A stretch of 64,000 bases of DNA from CAVTWS01 sp963732655 (GCA_963732655.1 CAVTAI010000003.1:124001-188000); one strand, 5' to 3'; shown: positions 23,516 to 34,257, numbered from the stretch's first letter. Translations and numbers: made by a program. Notes: generated by a model from the sequence alone, not told the origin.

Positions 23516-26500
23516 ATGTCGCAGCTGCGGCGTAGCGGTTTGGCAATGTTGTTGGTGGCGGTCGTGGCTTCGGTGATGACGTTGACCCAGGTCGGCGCCG
23601 ATGCGGCCAGCCCGGAGATCTCCGGCCTGGTCTTTCGCGACGAGAACTTCGATGGCGCCAAGGCCAGCGAGATCGGTGAGGCCGGGATCGAGGTCACGGT
23701 GACCGACAGCCTGGGCGTGAGTGCGACAACGTTGTCGGACGCCAATGGCGCCTACACCGTCAGCGTGGGCGCCATGACGGGGCCGTTCGCCGTGCAGTTC
23801 GTCGTGCCTCCGGCTCTCGACCCGCTGCGCCCGGGACCGTTGGGGACGGACAACCGCAGCGACGTGCGCACCGTGTCCGCCGGACTCGTCTCCTCCGGTG
23901 CGGCGACGGCGATCGACTTCGGTGTGATCAACCCGTACCACTACTGCCAGAACAACCCCGACGTCGTGACCAACTGCTACGTTGAGTTCAACCAGGTGTC
24001 GGGCCCGAACGCCGGCGGGAACGTCCTGGTCGAGACCGAGTACCTCGCCGCCGGTGACGGTCTCGGGAGCGGGACTGCGGAGGTGGCACTCTCCCAGGCG
24101 GCCGAGATCGGGACCACCTACGGCCTCGCGTACCAGACCTTCAACGACCGCTCCGAGTCGAACGACATCATCTATGCCGCCGCCTACATGAAACGGTTCG
24201 CCGGCTACGGCCCCAATGGTCCGGGGGCGATCTACCAGCTCGACGCGAACGGCACCGTGCTCGGCACCCTCAACGTGGCCGCCGGCAGCGATCCCCACAA
24301 CTTCACGGCGGTCGGCTCCGAATTCCCGGACGCGGCCTCGTACGCCCAGGTGGGCAAACAGTCGTGGGGCGACATCGACATCTCCGAAGACGACACCCGG
24401 CTCTACGCGGTGAACCTGTTCGATCGACACTTGTACGAGTTCGACGTCGACCCGACCTCGGGCGGTTACCTGAACCAGACGAACTCGTGGGCGCTGACGG
24501 GCCTCCCGGGCCAGACCTGCGCCGGCAACATCCGGCCTTTCGCCGTGGGCGTGAACGACCACGACGTCTACGTCGGTTCGGTCTGCGACGGGCCGACGAC
24601 ATCGGACCTGCGGGCCTTCCTGCACCGTATGGACCCATCGGTCGGCACGTTCTCCTCCGTGCTCGGTTTCCCGCTGAACTTCGCCCGCGAGAACATCGGT
24701 GCCGACAGCGGCCTGCTGGCCAACTGGAATCCCTGGTCCGACACCTGGGCCGCGACAGCGACGGGATGGGGCTTCCCTGAGGTCGGCAATCCCCAGCCGA
24801 TCCTCTCCGACATCGAGTTCACCCGCGGTGACCTCATCCTGGGCTTCCGCGACCGTTACGGGGATCAGACGGGTTATGCGGCCCCCGGCACGAACTGGCC
24901 GGCGGACGGAAGCCTTTACTACACCGACGCCGCCGGAGACGTGCTCCGGGCCTGCCGCATCGCGCCGGGGACCTGGGCCATCGAAGGCCAGCCCGGGTGC
25001 ACGGTCACCAATGGCGGCGGCGCCAACTCCGGCCCCGGTGGGGTCGAGTGGTACGACGGCGACACCTACCTGACCGGAAGCCTTCGCGGTCATGAGGAGA
25101 TCAGCCTCGGCGGCCTGGCCCACAACCGGGTGCGCAACGACACCATCGCCACCGGCTACGACACCCTCGACGATGTCGGCGGCGAGTATGCGTTCTCCAA
25201 CGGCTTGTTCCGCCTCGACAACACCTCGGGTGACAAGGTCGGCCAGTACCGCATCGTGGCCGGCGTCTTCGGCAAGGCGGCGGGTCTCGGCGACATCGAG
25301 ACCCAATGCATCGCGGCGCCCGTCGAGATCGGCAACCTGGTGTGGTTCGACGCGGACAAGGACGGGTTTCAGGATCCTGGCGAGCCCATCGTCCCCGGGG
25401 TGACCGTCGACGTCTGGAGCTCGGACGGCACGACCTTCATCGGATCGGCGACCACCGGGTCCGACGGATATTGGTCGGTCATGGTCGAGCCCGACACCAC
25501 CTACAAGGTGACCTTCGACCTGACTGGCGCCAACGTCGCCGGCCTTCCCGGGATCACCGCTCCGGAGCTCCTGGCGGTCACCTCGCCCAGCCAGGGCAGC
25601 AACCCCGAGCTCGACAGCAACGGCTCCCTGGCCGACGGCGAGATCTCCACCATGGTGACCACCGGCGCTCCTGGCGACAACGATCATTCGATCGACCTGG
25701 GTCTCATCGGTCCGACCCTTCGGGTCGGCGACCTCGTGTGGTTCGACGTCGATGACGACGGCACGCCCGATGACGGTGAGCCCGGCATCGCCGGCCTGCT
25801 CGTGGAGCTGTGGGTCGAGACGAACGACGTGGCCGGCTTCGATGCCGCCACTGACGCCGTCACCGCCACCACGGCGACCGACCCCAATGGCGTGTACGCG
25901 TTCGGAACCCTCGTCGAGGGCCTCACCTACTACGTCGCCATCCCCGGCGATCAGTCGACCCAGACCTTGACGGTCAGCGGGGCGACGGTCGACCCGGCGA
26001 CGCTGGCGTCCTCGACCGGCGGCAACACCGGTAACAACGACATCGACAACGTCGACGACGGCGAACCGGTCTTCGGTTTCATGAGCGTGACCGGTCCGAT
26101 CGACGCCGTCGTGGGTGCCGAGCCGACCGGTGAGGTCGACTCCAACACGACGCCCGATCGCGACGCCGAGGCCTACGTCGAAGCCCTCGCGGGCCTGGGC
26201 CTGATCGATCGTGATGACAACAGTTCGAACTTGACCGTCGACCTCGGCCTCACCCAATCGACCCGCATCGGCAACCTGGTGTGGCTCGACGGTGTGGTCG
26301 GCGACGCCGGCTTCAACGACGGTGAGGCCGACGCCGGCGAGCTCGGCATCGGTGGCGTCACGGTCGAGCTGTGGCTCGACGACGATGACGACGGGGCGTT
26401 CGATCCGGACAAGGACGTGTTCGTCGATACGACCACCACGAGTAGCACCGGCGCCTACTGGTTCGACGACGTCGACCCCGGCACGTACATCGTGGCCATC

Positions 26501-29500
26501 CCCAGTGGTCAGACGGGCCAGAACGTGGGCCTGCTCCCGATCGACCTGGCCGACCTGAGCTCCTCCGGTGGGCAGTCCGACGCCGACGTCGGTGACGATG
26601 ATGTCGACGACGGCGATCTGCTCGGCGCCTACAGCTCGGTCTCGGCGCCGTTCGTGGTCGATCGCGCCGACAACCCGATCGATGAGCTGGGCGACTTCGC
26701 CGACGCCACCCTCGGCGCGGCGGAAACCGCGGCCAACCTGGGTACGTCCTATTACGCCGACAGCCACTCCGACCTGACGGTGGACCTCTCCTTCGTCGAG
26801 ATCCCCCTCTACCAGATCGGCAACCTGGTCTGGCTCGACATCGACGACGATGGCGTCGCCGAGGACGGCGAACCCGGCATCGGCGGCGTGCACGTCGAGT
26901 TGTGGCAGAGCGGTGGCGTGACGCCCTACGCCGAGACCGACACCGACGTCGACGGCCACTACTGGTTCCCCGACCTTCCGGCGGGCGATTACTCGATCGT
27001 GATCCCCGGCGGTCAGACCGGGCAGACGGCTGGCCTCGCCAACTTCGACCTGAACGACACGTTCGTGTCGACCACGGCCGTGGCCGACCCTGACGATCCG
27101 AGCGATGTCGACAACGACAGCAACGGCGCCGGAACGTCGGGAGCCCTCGATGTCACCAGTGCGGAGATCAGCGTCGGCGACCCCGACCTGTACGACCCGA
27201 CCGAGCCGACCGACGAGACGCTCCGCGACGACCTCGCCACCGACGACGACGGCGCGGGCGTGGCGGACGACCAGTCCAACGTCACCCTCGACGTCGGCTT
27301 CGTCCAGCCGCTCCGCATCGGCAACCTCGTGTGGCTCGACGACGGCGCCGGCACCGATGCCGACGAGGACGACGGCCAGGCCGACGCCCTCGAGGCCGGC
27401 ATCCCTGGCGTGCTCGTGCAGTTGCTCGACGACCAGGGCGACGTCGTGGCCGAGACGGTCACCGATGCCGACGGCTTGTACGTCTTCGACGACCTGCGGT
27501 CCGGCGACTTCCAGATCGGCATCCCGTCGGACCAGAGCCCGGTGCTCGGCCCATTGGGTGGCATCGACGCCGACGCCCTCGACGGCCTCCGGTCCTCCAC
27601 CGGGGCCTCGGCGACGCCCGAGACGACCGACGACGACGATGACGGTGTCGACTTCCAGTCCGGCTTCCTCGGACTCGGCGACGTGTTCACCGTCGACTAC
27701 GCCGCCGAAGCCAGCGACGAAGCGGGTGACTTCGGTGACGCCACCAGCGGCGCGGCCGAGGTCGGCATCGAGAACCTGACCGGCATCTACCGGCCCGACG
27801 CCAACTCGAACCTGGAGATCGACTTCGGTCTGTCCCCGATCCCGGAGTACCGCATCGGCAACCTGGTGTGGGAGGACTACGACGACGACGGCCTCGCCGA
27901 ACCGGGCGAGCCCGGCATCGAGGGTGTGCTCGTGCAGCTGCTCGACGACCAGGGCGACGTGATCGCCGAGACGGTCTCGGACGCCGCCGGTCACTACGCC
28001 TTCGACGGCCTGCTGGCCGGCGACTACCAGGTCCGCATCCCGCTCGATCAGACGCCGGAGCTCGGCGCGCTGACCGGCATCGTGGCCGGCGCCCTCGACG
28101 ACCTCGAGTCGTCCGGCACGCCCGACACCGATCCCGACTCCGCGAGCGATGAGGATCACGACAACGACGGTGCGTCCGACTCCGCCGGGCCCACCAGCGG
28201 TGTGCTCACCGTCGGCGAGGGCACCGATCACGAGGAGATCACCGGTGAGGTGAGCCACGCGGACGGTGTCACCACCGACGAGGACGGCGCTCTTCGCGAC
28301 GACCGGTCGAACCTGGCCGTGGACCTCGGCTTCTTCCGGGGGCTGCGCCTGGGCAACCAGGTCTTCCTCGACGGCCTCCAGTCCGACGGCCCGACCTACG
28401 ACAACGGTGTGTTCGACCTCGGCGAGGTGGGCATCGGTGGCGTCACCGTGGAGCTGTGGCTCGACGACGGCGACTCCGTGTTCGAACCCGCGGGTGACGA
28501 CACGTTCGTGAGCGACACCACCACCGACACCGAGGGCAACTACGTCTTCGACGACCTCGAAGCGGACACTCCGTACTTCGTGGCCGTGGAGTCCGTTCCG
28601 TCCAGCGAGCCCGGTGACCTGTCATCTCGCGGTGCCGGCCTGGCCGTGACCCCACTCGGGGCCGACAACGACGACGACGGTGATCCCGCCGCCGGCTACG
28701 CGTCGGTCACCGACGTGTTCGAGCTGTCGATCGGCGCCGCCTCCGGCGTCGAGTCCGACACCGAGCCCGCGGATCCGTTCGACGACGCCGAGGCCGAGGC
28801 CAACGCCGCGGGAGCGTTCTATCCGGACGGGAACTCCGAGCTCGCCATCGACCTGGGCTTCATCGACGTACCGCTGTACCGGGTCGGCAACCTGGTCTGG
28901 AACGACCTCGACGACGACGGCCAGGCCGACGGCTTCGAACCCGGCATTGAGGGTGTGCTCGTGCAGCTGCTCGACGACCAGGGCGACGTGTTCGCCGAGA
29001 CGGTCACCGACGCCGACGGGCGCTATGCCTTCGAGAACCTGGCCGCCGGCGAGTACAGCGTGCGCATCCCCGAGGACCAGCTTGCGACCCTGGGCGAACA
29101 ACCCACGGTCGACCCGCTGGCCCTCGACGGCCACCAGTCGTCCAGCCACGGTGAGGAAGCCGATCCCGAGGATCACGGCGACAACAACGACAACGGCACC
29201 GGCACCGGTGACTGGGTCAGCGGAACCGTGGTGCTCGGCGACACGCTGGCCCCGACCGGCGACGAGCCCACCGACGAGACGGTGCGGTTCGGCGATGTCA
29301 CCGATGACGACCCCGATGGCATCGGCGGCTGGCCGGACCAGTTCTCGAACCTGTCCGTGGACTTCGGCTTCTACAAGCTGGCCCTCGGCAACCAGGTGTG
29401 GTTCGACACGAACAACGACGGTGTCGCCGGCCTGTTCGAGAGTGGCATCAACGGCGTCACCGTCGTCCTGCTCCAGGACACCATCGCCGGCTTCGTGCCC

Positions 29501-32170
29501 GTCGACTCGACGGTCACCGCCACGATCGACGGAGTCGACGGCCTGTACAGCTTCGACGGCCTGATCGACGGTGAGACCTACAAGGTCGAGATCCCGGCCA
29601 CCGAGCTGGGTGAGGGCGGCGTGCTCGAAGGGCACCGTTCGTCGAACGACCCCGTGGGTGGACCGGTCGACCCCGACGGCGACGAGTCGACGGCCAATGA
29701 CGGTGCCGACAACGTGGACGACGGCGTGGACCAGGCCGCCCCGGGCGATGCCATCGCCACGCTGCCCATCACCGTCCACGTGGGTGACGAGCCACTGGCG
29801 GAATCGCCCGACAACGCCACCGGCATCGCCGACGCCAACGAGAACCTGTCGGTCGACCTCGGCGTGGTGATGCTGACCCTCGGCAACACCGTCTTCGCCG
29901 ACACCGACGAGAACGGTGTGCAGGACATCGGCACCGAACCCGGCATCGCCGAGGTCCTCGTCGAGCTCTGGGAGGTCGACGACGCCGGTCAGCCGGTCGG
30001 TGACGAACCCGTCCAGGTGATGACGACCGACGACGCCGGTCACTACCTGTTCATCTCGCTCACCCCCGGCGACTACGTGGTGCGGATTCCCGATGCCATG
30101 TTCGAGCCCGGTGCGCCACTGGACGGGCAGGTCTCGACCGCCGGCAACGGCATCGCCGCCCCCGATCCCGATGACGGACTCGATGTCGACGACAACGGCG
30201 ACCCGTATCCGTTCGACGGGTGGGTCCAGACGCTGGTCCTGACCCTCGATTGGGGTCAGGCTCCCGAAGGCGAGGTCGATGTCGACCCGACGGGTGTGCG
30301 TGATGTCGACTCAGACCTGGCGGTCGACCTCGGCTTCCACGAGGCGCCGCCGCAGTCGCTCGGCAACCTGGTCTGGCACGACCTCGACGACGACGGCGTG
30401 GTCGACCCTGGCGAACCCGGCCTGACCGGTGTCCCCGTCGACCTGCTCGACGTGACCGGCACGGTCGTGACCTCCACGGTCACCGACGCCACCGGCCACT
30501 ACCTGTTCGTCGACCTGGCGCCGGGCGAGTACGCGGTGCAGATCCCGGCGTCGGCGTTCGTCGACAGTGCGGCGCTGCACGGGTACGTGTCGTCCGACGC
30601 TTCGGCACCGACCGATCCCGACGATGATCGTGACGGTGTGGACGACGGCGCCGACGCCGCCGACCCGGCCGGCTCGGTCGTGTCGGAGCTGGTCATGCTG
30701 TACCCGTCGCTCGAACCCGCCGAAGGTCCCGATGGCGAGACCGATGTGCCGCTCGACGGCCACGGCGCCACGGTTGACGGACCCATCGCGGACGTCGACT
30801 CGAACCTCACGGTCGACCTGGGCTTCTACGCCCTGTCACTCGGCAACGTGATCTTCGCCGACGACGACAACGACGGCGTGTTCGAGCCCGCCACCGAGGA
30901 GGGCCTCCCCGGAGTCGACGTGAACCTCGTCGACGCCACCGGCAACGTGCTCGACACCACGGTGACCGACTCGTCGGGCCACTACACGTTCGACGGACTC
31001 GTCGAGGGTGACTACGGCGTGACCGTCCCGGCGCCCGAGTTCGCGGACGACGGGTCGCTCGACGGGTACTACTCGTCGACCGGCAACGGTGACGCTCCCG
31101 ACCCCGACGACGGCCTCGACAACGTCGATGACGGCGATCCCGTCTCCGGGTCGGGTTCGGCGGTCTCCGCCGAGCTGGTCACGCTGACGGTCGGCGACGA
31201 ACCCGAGGGTGAGACGGTGGTGGCGACGGGCGAGAACCTGCCCGTCGACGACAGCGCCAACCTGACGGTCGACCTCGGCTTCTACACGGCGAGCCTCACG
31301 ACGTTCATCTGGATCGACACCGATGACGACGGTGTCCTCGACCCTGACGAGCGCCCGCTCGGCGGTGTCGAGGTCCAGCTCCTCGATGCCGAGACCGGCG
31401 CCGTGGTCGCCGTGGGGTACAGCGATCCCGACGGCCGCATCCACTTCGACGGGCTCGAGGAAGGCACGTACATCCTCGAGGTCACGCCGGCGAACTTCGC
31501 CCGCGGTGGTCCGCTCGAGGACTACGCCTCGACGACGGGGACGACCGGTCTCGACGACGGCACCGATCCCGCGTCCGCAGGAGGAGGGGTCCGAAGCGGG
31601 CCGATCGACGTTCTCGCCGTCGGGTCGGACACGACGATGGTGCTGGGCGCCGAGGTGAACGCCGCCTTCGGCTTCACGCCGGTCGGTTCGATCTCGGGCA
31701 CGGTGTGGCAGGACACGGACCGGGACGGCGTGCAGGATTCGAGTGAACCGGGCGTGCCCGGGGTGACGATCGAGCTGCTCGACGAGACGAACGCGGTCGC
31801 CGCTACCGCTACGACCGGTGCCGACGGCGGGTACGTGTTCGCCGACCTGCCCCCCGCCACGCACAGGGTCCGAATCCCGACCTTGCCGAACGGCACCACG
31901 ATGTCCCCTCAGGGCCTCGGTGACATCGCCACCGGCTCGGACTTCGTGGTCGCCAACCGGACGACGGCCAACATCGTGCTCGGGGCCGGCCAGCACCTCG
32001 TCGACATCGACGCCGGGCTGATCCCCCCGGCCGTGGTCACCGCGACTGCGCCATCGGGACCGCTCGCCTTCACCGGCGGCTCGGTCGGCGTGTTGATCGT
32101 GGCGGCCGCGACGCTGATCCTGACGGGCGCCGGGCTGGTGCTGGTGCGCCGCCGCCGCTTGGACGGCTGA
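23516..32170 (+). CDS. Giant LAxTG-anchored surface protein with SdrD B-like repeats
   Basis: About 2,884 residues. Start ATG 23516 opens a signal peptide (GLAMLLVAVVASVMTLTQV); TTG 23489 is an alternative. Residues about 45-140 form a first B-type beta domain. Residues about 145-600 form a propeller-like unit (YAAAYMKRFAGYGPNGPGAI, DIDISEDDTRLYAVN), as in adhesins with an N-terminal head. From about 600 to 2,820 follow fourteen B-type repeats, each opening with IGNLVWxDxDDDG...EPGIxGVxVxL and containing Asp-rich stretches likely to bind Ca2+. The end reads GPLAFTGG, a hydrophobic helix and RRRRLDG: an LAxTG sortase signal. Repeats alternate between ELW and QLLD types, suggesting growth by unit duplication. 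A leader hairpin (GCAAG/CTTGC) precedes the start. Probable role: adhesion or surface layer. Confidence 0.9.
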   Translation: MSQLRRSGLAMLLVAVVASVMTLTQVGADAASPEISGLVFRDENFDGAKASEIGEAGIEVTVTDSLGVSATTLSDANGAYTVSVGAMTGPFAVQFVVPPALDPLRPGPLGTDNRSDVRTVSAGLVSSGAATAIDFGVINPYHYCQNNPDVVTNCYVEFNQVSGPNAGGNVLVETEYLAAGDGLGSGTAEVALSQAAEIGTTYGLAYQTFNDRSESNDIIYAAAYMKRFAGYGPNGPGAIYQLDANGTVLGTLNVAAGSDPHNFTAVGSEFPDAASYAQVGKQSWGDIDISEDDTRLYAVNLFDRHLYEFDVDPTSGGYLNQTNSWALTGLPGQTCAGNIRPFAVGVNDHDVYVGSVCDGPTTSDLRAFLHRMDPSVGTFSSVLGFPLNFARENIGADSGLLANWNPWSDTWAATATGWGFPEVGNPQPILSDIEFTRGDLILGFRDRYGDQTGYAAPGTNWPADGSLYYTDAAGDVLRACRIAPGTWAIEGQPGCTVTNGGGANSGPGGVEWYDGDTYLTGSLRGHEEISLGGLAHNRVRNDTIATGYDTLDDVGGEYAFSNGLFRLDNTSGDKVGQYRIVAGVFGKAAGLGDIETQCIAAPVEIGNLVWFDADKDGFQDPGEPIVPGVTVDVWSSDGTTFIGSATTGSDGYWSVMVEPDTTYKVTFDLTGANVAGLPGITAPELLAVTSPSQGSNPELDSNGSLADGEISTMVTTGAPGDNDHSIDLGLIGPTLRVGDLVWFDVDDDGTPDDGEPGIAGLLVELWVETNDVAGFDAATDAVTATTATDPNGVYAFGTLVEGLTYYVAIPGDQSTQTLTVSGATVDPATLASSTGGNTGNNDIDNVDDGEPVFGFMSVTGPIDAVVGAEPTGEVDSNTTPDRDAEAYVEALAGLGLIDRDDNSSNLTVDLGLTQSTRIGNLVWLDGVVGDAGFNDGEADAGELGIGGVTVELWLDDDDDGAFDPDKDVFVDTTTTSSTGAYWFDDVDPGTYIVAIPSGQTGQNVGLLPIDLADLSSSGGQSDADVGDDDVDDGDLLGAYSSVSAPFVVDRADNPIDELGDFADATLGAAETAANLGTSYYADSHSDLTVDLSFVEIPLYQIGNLVWLDIDDDGVAEDGEPGIGGVHVELWQSGGVTPYAETDTDVDGHYWFPDLPAGDYSIVIPGGQTGQTAGLANFDLNDTFVSTTAVADPDDPSDVDNDSNGAGTSGALDVTSAEISVGDPDLYDPTEPTDETLRDDLATDDDGAGVADDQSNVTLDVGFVQPLRIGNLVWLDDGAGTDADEDDGQADALEAGIPGVLVQLLDDQGDVVAETVTDADGLYVFDDLRSGDFQIGIPSDQSPVLGPLGGIDADALDGLRSSTGASATPETTDDDDDGVDFQSGFLGLGDVFTVDYAAEASDEAGDFGDATSGAAEVGIENLTGIYRPDANSNLEIDFGLSPIPEYRIGNLVWEDYDDDGLAEPGEPGIEGVLVQLLDDQGDVIAETVSDAAGHYAFDGLLAGDYQVRIPLDQTPELGALTGIVAGALDDLESSGTPDTDPDSASDEDHDNDGASDSAGPTSGVLTVGEGTDHEEITGEVSHADGVTTDEDGALRDDRSNLAVDLGFFRGLRLGNQVFLDGLQSDGPTYDNGVFDLGEVGIGGVTVELWLDDGDSVFEPAGDDTFVSDTTTDTEGNYVFDDLEADTPYFVAVESVPSSEPGDLSSRGAGLAVTPLGADNDDDGDPAAGYASVTDVFELSIGAASGVESDTEPADPFDDAEAEANAAGAFYPDGNSELAIDLGFIDVPLYRVGNLVWNDLDDDGQADGFEPGIEGVLVQLLDDQGDVFAETVTDADGRYAFENLAAGEYSVRIPEDQLATLGEQPTVDPLALDGHQSSSHGEEADPEDHGDNNDNGTGTGDWVSGTVVLGDTLAPTGDEPTDETVRFGDVTDDDPDGIGGWPDQFSNLSVDFGFYKLALGNQVWFDTNNDGVAGLFESGINGVTVVLLQDTIAGFVPVDSTVTATIDGVDGLYSFDGLIDGETYKVEIPATELGEGGVLEGHRSSNDPVGGPVDPDGDESTANDGADNVDDGVDQAAPGDAIATLPITVHVGDEPLAESPDNATGIADANENLSVDLGVVMLTLGNTVFADTDENGVQDIGTEPGIAEVLVELWEVDDAGQPVGDEPVQVMTTDDAGHYLFISLTPGDYVVRIPDAMFEPGAPLDGQVSTAGNGIAAPDPDDGLDVDDNGDPYPFDGWVQTLVLTLDWGQAPEGEVDVDPTGVRDVDSDLAVDLGFHEAPPQSLGNLVWHDLDDDGVVDPGEPGLTGVPVDLLDVTGTVVTSTVTDATGHYLFVDLAPGEYAVQIPASAFVDSAALHGYVSSDASAPTDPDDDRDGVDDGADAADPAGSVVSELVMLYPSLEPAEGPDGETDVPLDGHGATVDGPIADVDSNLTVDLGFYALSLGNVIFADDDNDGVFEPATEEGLPGVDVNLVDATGNVLDTTVTDSSGHYTFDGLVEGDYGVTVPAPEFADDGSLDGYYSSTGNGDAPDPDDGLDNVDDGDPVSGSGSAVSAELVTLTVGDEPEGETVVATGENLPVDDSANLTVDLGFYTASLTTFIWIDTDDDGVLDPDERPLGGVEVQLLDAETGAVVAVGYSDPDGRIHFDGLEEGTYILEVTPANFARGGPLEDYASTTGTTGLDDGTDPASAGGGVRSGPIDVLAVGSDTTMVLGAEVNAAFGFTPVGSISGTVWQDTDRDGVQDSSEPGVPGVTIELLDETNAVAATATTGADGGYVFADLPPATHRVRIPTLPNGTTMSPQGLGDIATGSDFVVANRTTANIVLGAGQHLVDIDAGLIPPAVVTATAPSGPLAFTGGSVGVLIVAAATLILTGAGLVLVRRRRLDG

Positions 32171-32224
32171 CGCTGATCTCGCTGGTCGGTGCCCGGGTGG
32201 ACGGGCGCCGACCAGCGTGGCGGA

Positions 32225-32707
32225 TCAACCCGGTGTCGGGAGTTGGGCGGGGTCGGCTACGTACCGACCCGTCAGGCCGTCGGTGGTCAAGGTGACGATC
32301 CACGTCGACCCCTTGGCGCATTCGAGCCCACCGGGGACCCTCATGCCGGAGCGCACGAGATCGTGGAGGAGGTCGGGCACCAGGTCGCCGTGGCTGCACA
32401 GCACGGCATGGCCGGGCGCAGTCAGCAGCGAGTCGACCCACCGTCGAGCCGGTCCCGTTGCGGCACCCTCCGCCAACCGGTCATCGACGACGAGCTCGAG
32501 GCCCACGGAGACCGCCAGGCCACTCACCGTTTGCTGGCACCGAAGGTACGGGCTCGTCGCCACCAGGGTGATCGGCCAACGCCGCAGACCGCTGGTGATC
32601 AAGTTCGCCTGATCCCACCCCTTGCTGGTCAGCGGTCGATCGACGTCGTCGCCTTCCCACCGCGATCTCGAGCTGGCCTTGGCGTGGCGGACGAGGACGA
32701 CAGACAC
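32225..32707 (-). CDS. SixA-like phosphohistidine phosphatase
   Basis: A 160-residue histidine phosphatase. The RHG-type motif is VVLVRHAKASSRSRW with the phospho-accepting His, and the second catalytic His is in VLCSHGDLVPDLL. The form RHAK and the size point to the SixA group, which removes phosphate from phosphohistidine proteins. The GTG at 32707 is preceded by TACACT with 7-nt spacing, a leaderless signal; the longer upstream frame is not conserved-looking. Divergent from the PLP decarboxylase gene. Confidence 0.87.
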   Translation of the reverse strand: MSVVLVRHAKASSRSRWEGDDVDRPLTSKGWDQANLITSGLRRWPITLVATSPYLRCQQTVSGLAVSVGLELVVDDRLAEGAATGPARRWVDSLLTAPGHAVLCSHGDLVPDLLHDLVRSGMRVPGGLECAKGSTWIVTLTTDGLTGRYVADPAQLPTPG

Positions 32708-32714
32708 GGCGCCG

Positions 32715-32720
32715 AGTGTA
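32715..32720 (-). promoter_or_regulatory. Putative -10 hexamer, leaderless sixA-like transcript
   Basis: On the minus strand TACACT ends 7 nt before the GTG start at 32707. Confidence 0.5.
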
Positions 32721-32775
32721 GGGGGAGGCCAATTCCAGCCTGGTGGCCGGCGCGTTGCGTGGAACGATACGTCGC

Positions 32776-34137
32776 ATGCAAGAACACGAACTCGACGCGC
32801 TGCTCCGGGACGTGGCCGTCCGGGCGAGCCGGTACGACGCCTCCGTCGGCGACCGCCCGGCCTTCCCATCCGCCGACGCCATCGCCGGTCTCGACTCCCT
32901 CGACATCGAGATGCCGCGAGAAGGAATCGACGCCCAGGCCGTCATCGCCGAGCTCGACCGGCACGGATCGCCGGCCACGGTCGCCAGCACCGGGAGCCGT
33001 TACTTCGGCTTCGTGACCGGTGGGACGCTGCCCGCCGCCCTGGCCGCCGGCTGGTTGGGCGCGGCGTGGGACCAGAACGGTGCCCTGCCCGTCATGTCGC
33101 CGGTGGTGACCCGGCTCGACGAGGTCGCGCTGCGATGGGTCGCCGACTGCCTCCGCTTCGGTCCGGGGATCGGAGGCGCGTTCGTCAGCGGTGCGACGAT
33201 GGCCAACCTGTCGGGGTTGGCGGCGGCCCGACACCACGTGCTCACCGCCGTCGGATGGGATGTCGAGGCCGATGGTCTGATCGGCGCGCCACCCCCGACC
33301 GTCGTCGTGGGTGAGGAGGCGCACTCCACGTTGTTCAAGGCGCTCGGGCTGCTCGGCCTCGGACGGCGGCGCGTGGTCACGGTCCCGACCGATGACCAAG
33401 GTCGGCTTCGGGCCGAGCTGCTGCCGGAGGTCTCGGGGCCAGTCATCGTCTGCGCCCAGGCCGGCAACGTGAACTCGGGGGCCAGCGACCCCTTCGTGCC
33501 GATCGTCGAATGGGCTCGGGAACGAGGCGCCTGGGTGCACGTCGATGGGGCGTTCGGGTTGTGGGCGGCCGCGTCGCCGCGCCGGGCCCCCGTGGTGGCG
33601 GGCGTCGACGGTGCCGATTCCTGGGCCACCGACGCCCACAAGTGGCTCAATGTCACGTACGACTGCGGGATCGTCCTGACCCGTCACGCCGAGGCGCTCG
33701 GTGCCGCCATGTCCGCGACCGCGGCGTACCTGCCTTCCGAGGGTGGCCGGCGCGCCATGGATCTGTCGCCGCAGTCCTCGCAGCGCGGGCGCAGCATTGA
33801 AGTCTGGGCCGCCCTTCGTTCTCTCGGCCGAGACGGTCTGGCCGACCTCATCGACCGTTGTTGCCGGTTCGCCGGGCGCCTGGCGGAAGGTCTCTCGGCG
33901 GCTGGGGGCGAGGTCCTCAACGACGTCGCCCTCAACCAGGTGGTCGTGGCGTTCGGATCGGCTGAGCGAACCAGCGCCGTCATCGCCGCCGTGCAGGCGG
34001 ATGGGACGTGCTGGGCCGGGCCGACGGTCTGGCGTGACCGCACGGCCATGCGGCTGAGCGTCAGCTCGTGGCGGACGACCGGAGCCGACATCGATCGGAC
34101 GATCGAGGCCATCGCCAGGGTGATCCGGAACGTTTGA
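32776..34137 (+). CDS. PLP-dependent group II decarboxylase family protein
   Basis: A 453-residue fold-type I PLP enzyme of the aromatic-amino-acid/glutamate decarboxylase group. The PLP Lys is in SWATDAHKWLNVTYDCG, the Asp pairing the pyridine nitrogen in WVHVDGAFGLW, and the substrate-side SRYFGFVTGGTLPAALAAGW is typical. GNVNSGASDPFVPI marks the cofactor phosphate region. Start ATG 32776 is preferred over the upstream one because sequence before it is Arg-rich and unlike the family. Substrate amino acid unknown. Monocistronic between divergent sixA-like and the opp promoter. Confidence 0.9.
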   Translation: MQEHELDALLRDVAVRASRYDASVGDRPAFPSADAIAGLDSLDIEMPREGIDAQAVIAELDRHGSPATVASTGSRYFGFVTGGTLPAALAAGWLGAAWDQNGALPVMSPVVTRLDEVALRWVADCLRFGPGIGGAFVSGATMANLSGLAAARHHVLTAVGWDVEADGLIGAPPPTVVVGEEAHSTLFKALGLLGLGRRRVVTVPTDDQGRLRAELLPEVSGPVIVCAQAGNVNSGASDPFVPIVEWARERGAWVHVDGAFGLWAAASPRRAPVVAGVDGADSWATDAHKWLNVTYDCGIVLTRHAEALGAAMSATAAYLPSEGGRRAMDLSPQSSQRGRSIEVWAALRSLGRDGLADLIDRCCRFAGRLAEGLSAAGGEVLNDVALNQVVVAFGSAERTSAVIAAVQADGTCWAGPTVWRDRTAMRLSVSSWRTTGADIDRTIEAIARVIRNV

Positions 34138-34203
34138 TCCAGATTTCTTTACCTCGCGCTTACGTTTTCCTTACCACGGGGTATGGTTCGGGCGTCAGAA
34201 TTT

Positions 34204-34233
34204 CGTCGAGCCGCTCCCACATGCGGCTCGACG
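34204..34233 (+). promoter_or_regulatory. Leader hairpin before oppA
   Basis: Perfect 11-bp stem (CGTCGAGCCGC, 34204-34214, with 34223-34233) and 8-nt loop, ending 7 nt before the Shine-Dalgarno AGGAGGGG (34241-34248). It could stabilise the mRNA 5' end or modulate oppA translation. Confidence 0.7.
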
Positions 34234-34257
34234 TCCCACGAGGAGGGGAATCCTTTG

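Noticed and set aside
23396..28258. 1,620-codon open frame on the minus strand under the giant surface protein gene
   Set aside because: It is the mirror of Asp/Gly/Val-rich GC-biased repeats; its product is Val/Gly/Asp/Arg-rich with no domain, while the plus strand has signal peptide, repeats and sortase motif.
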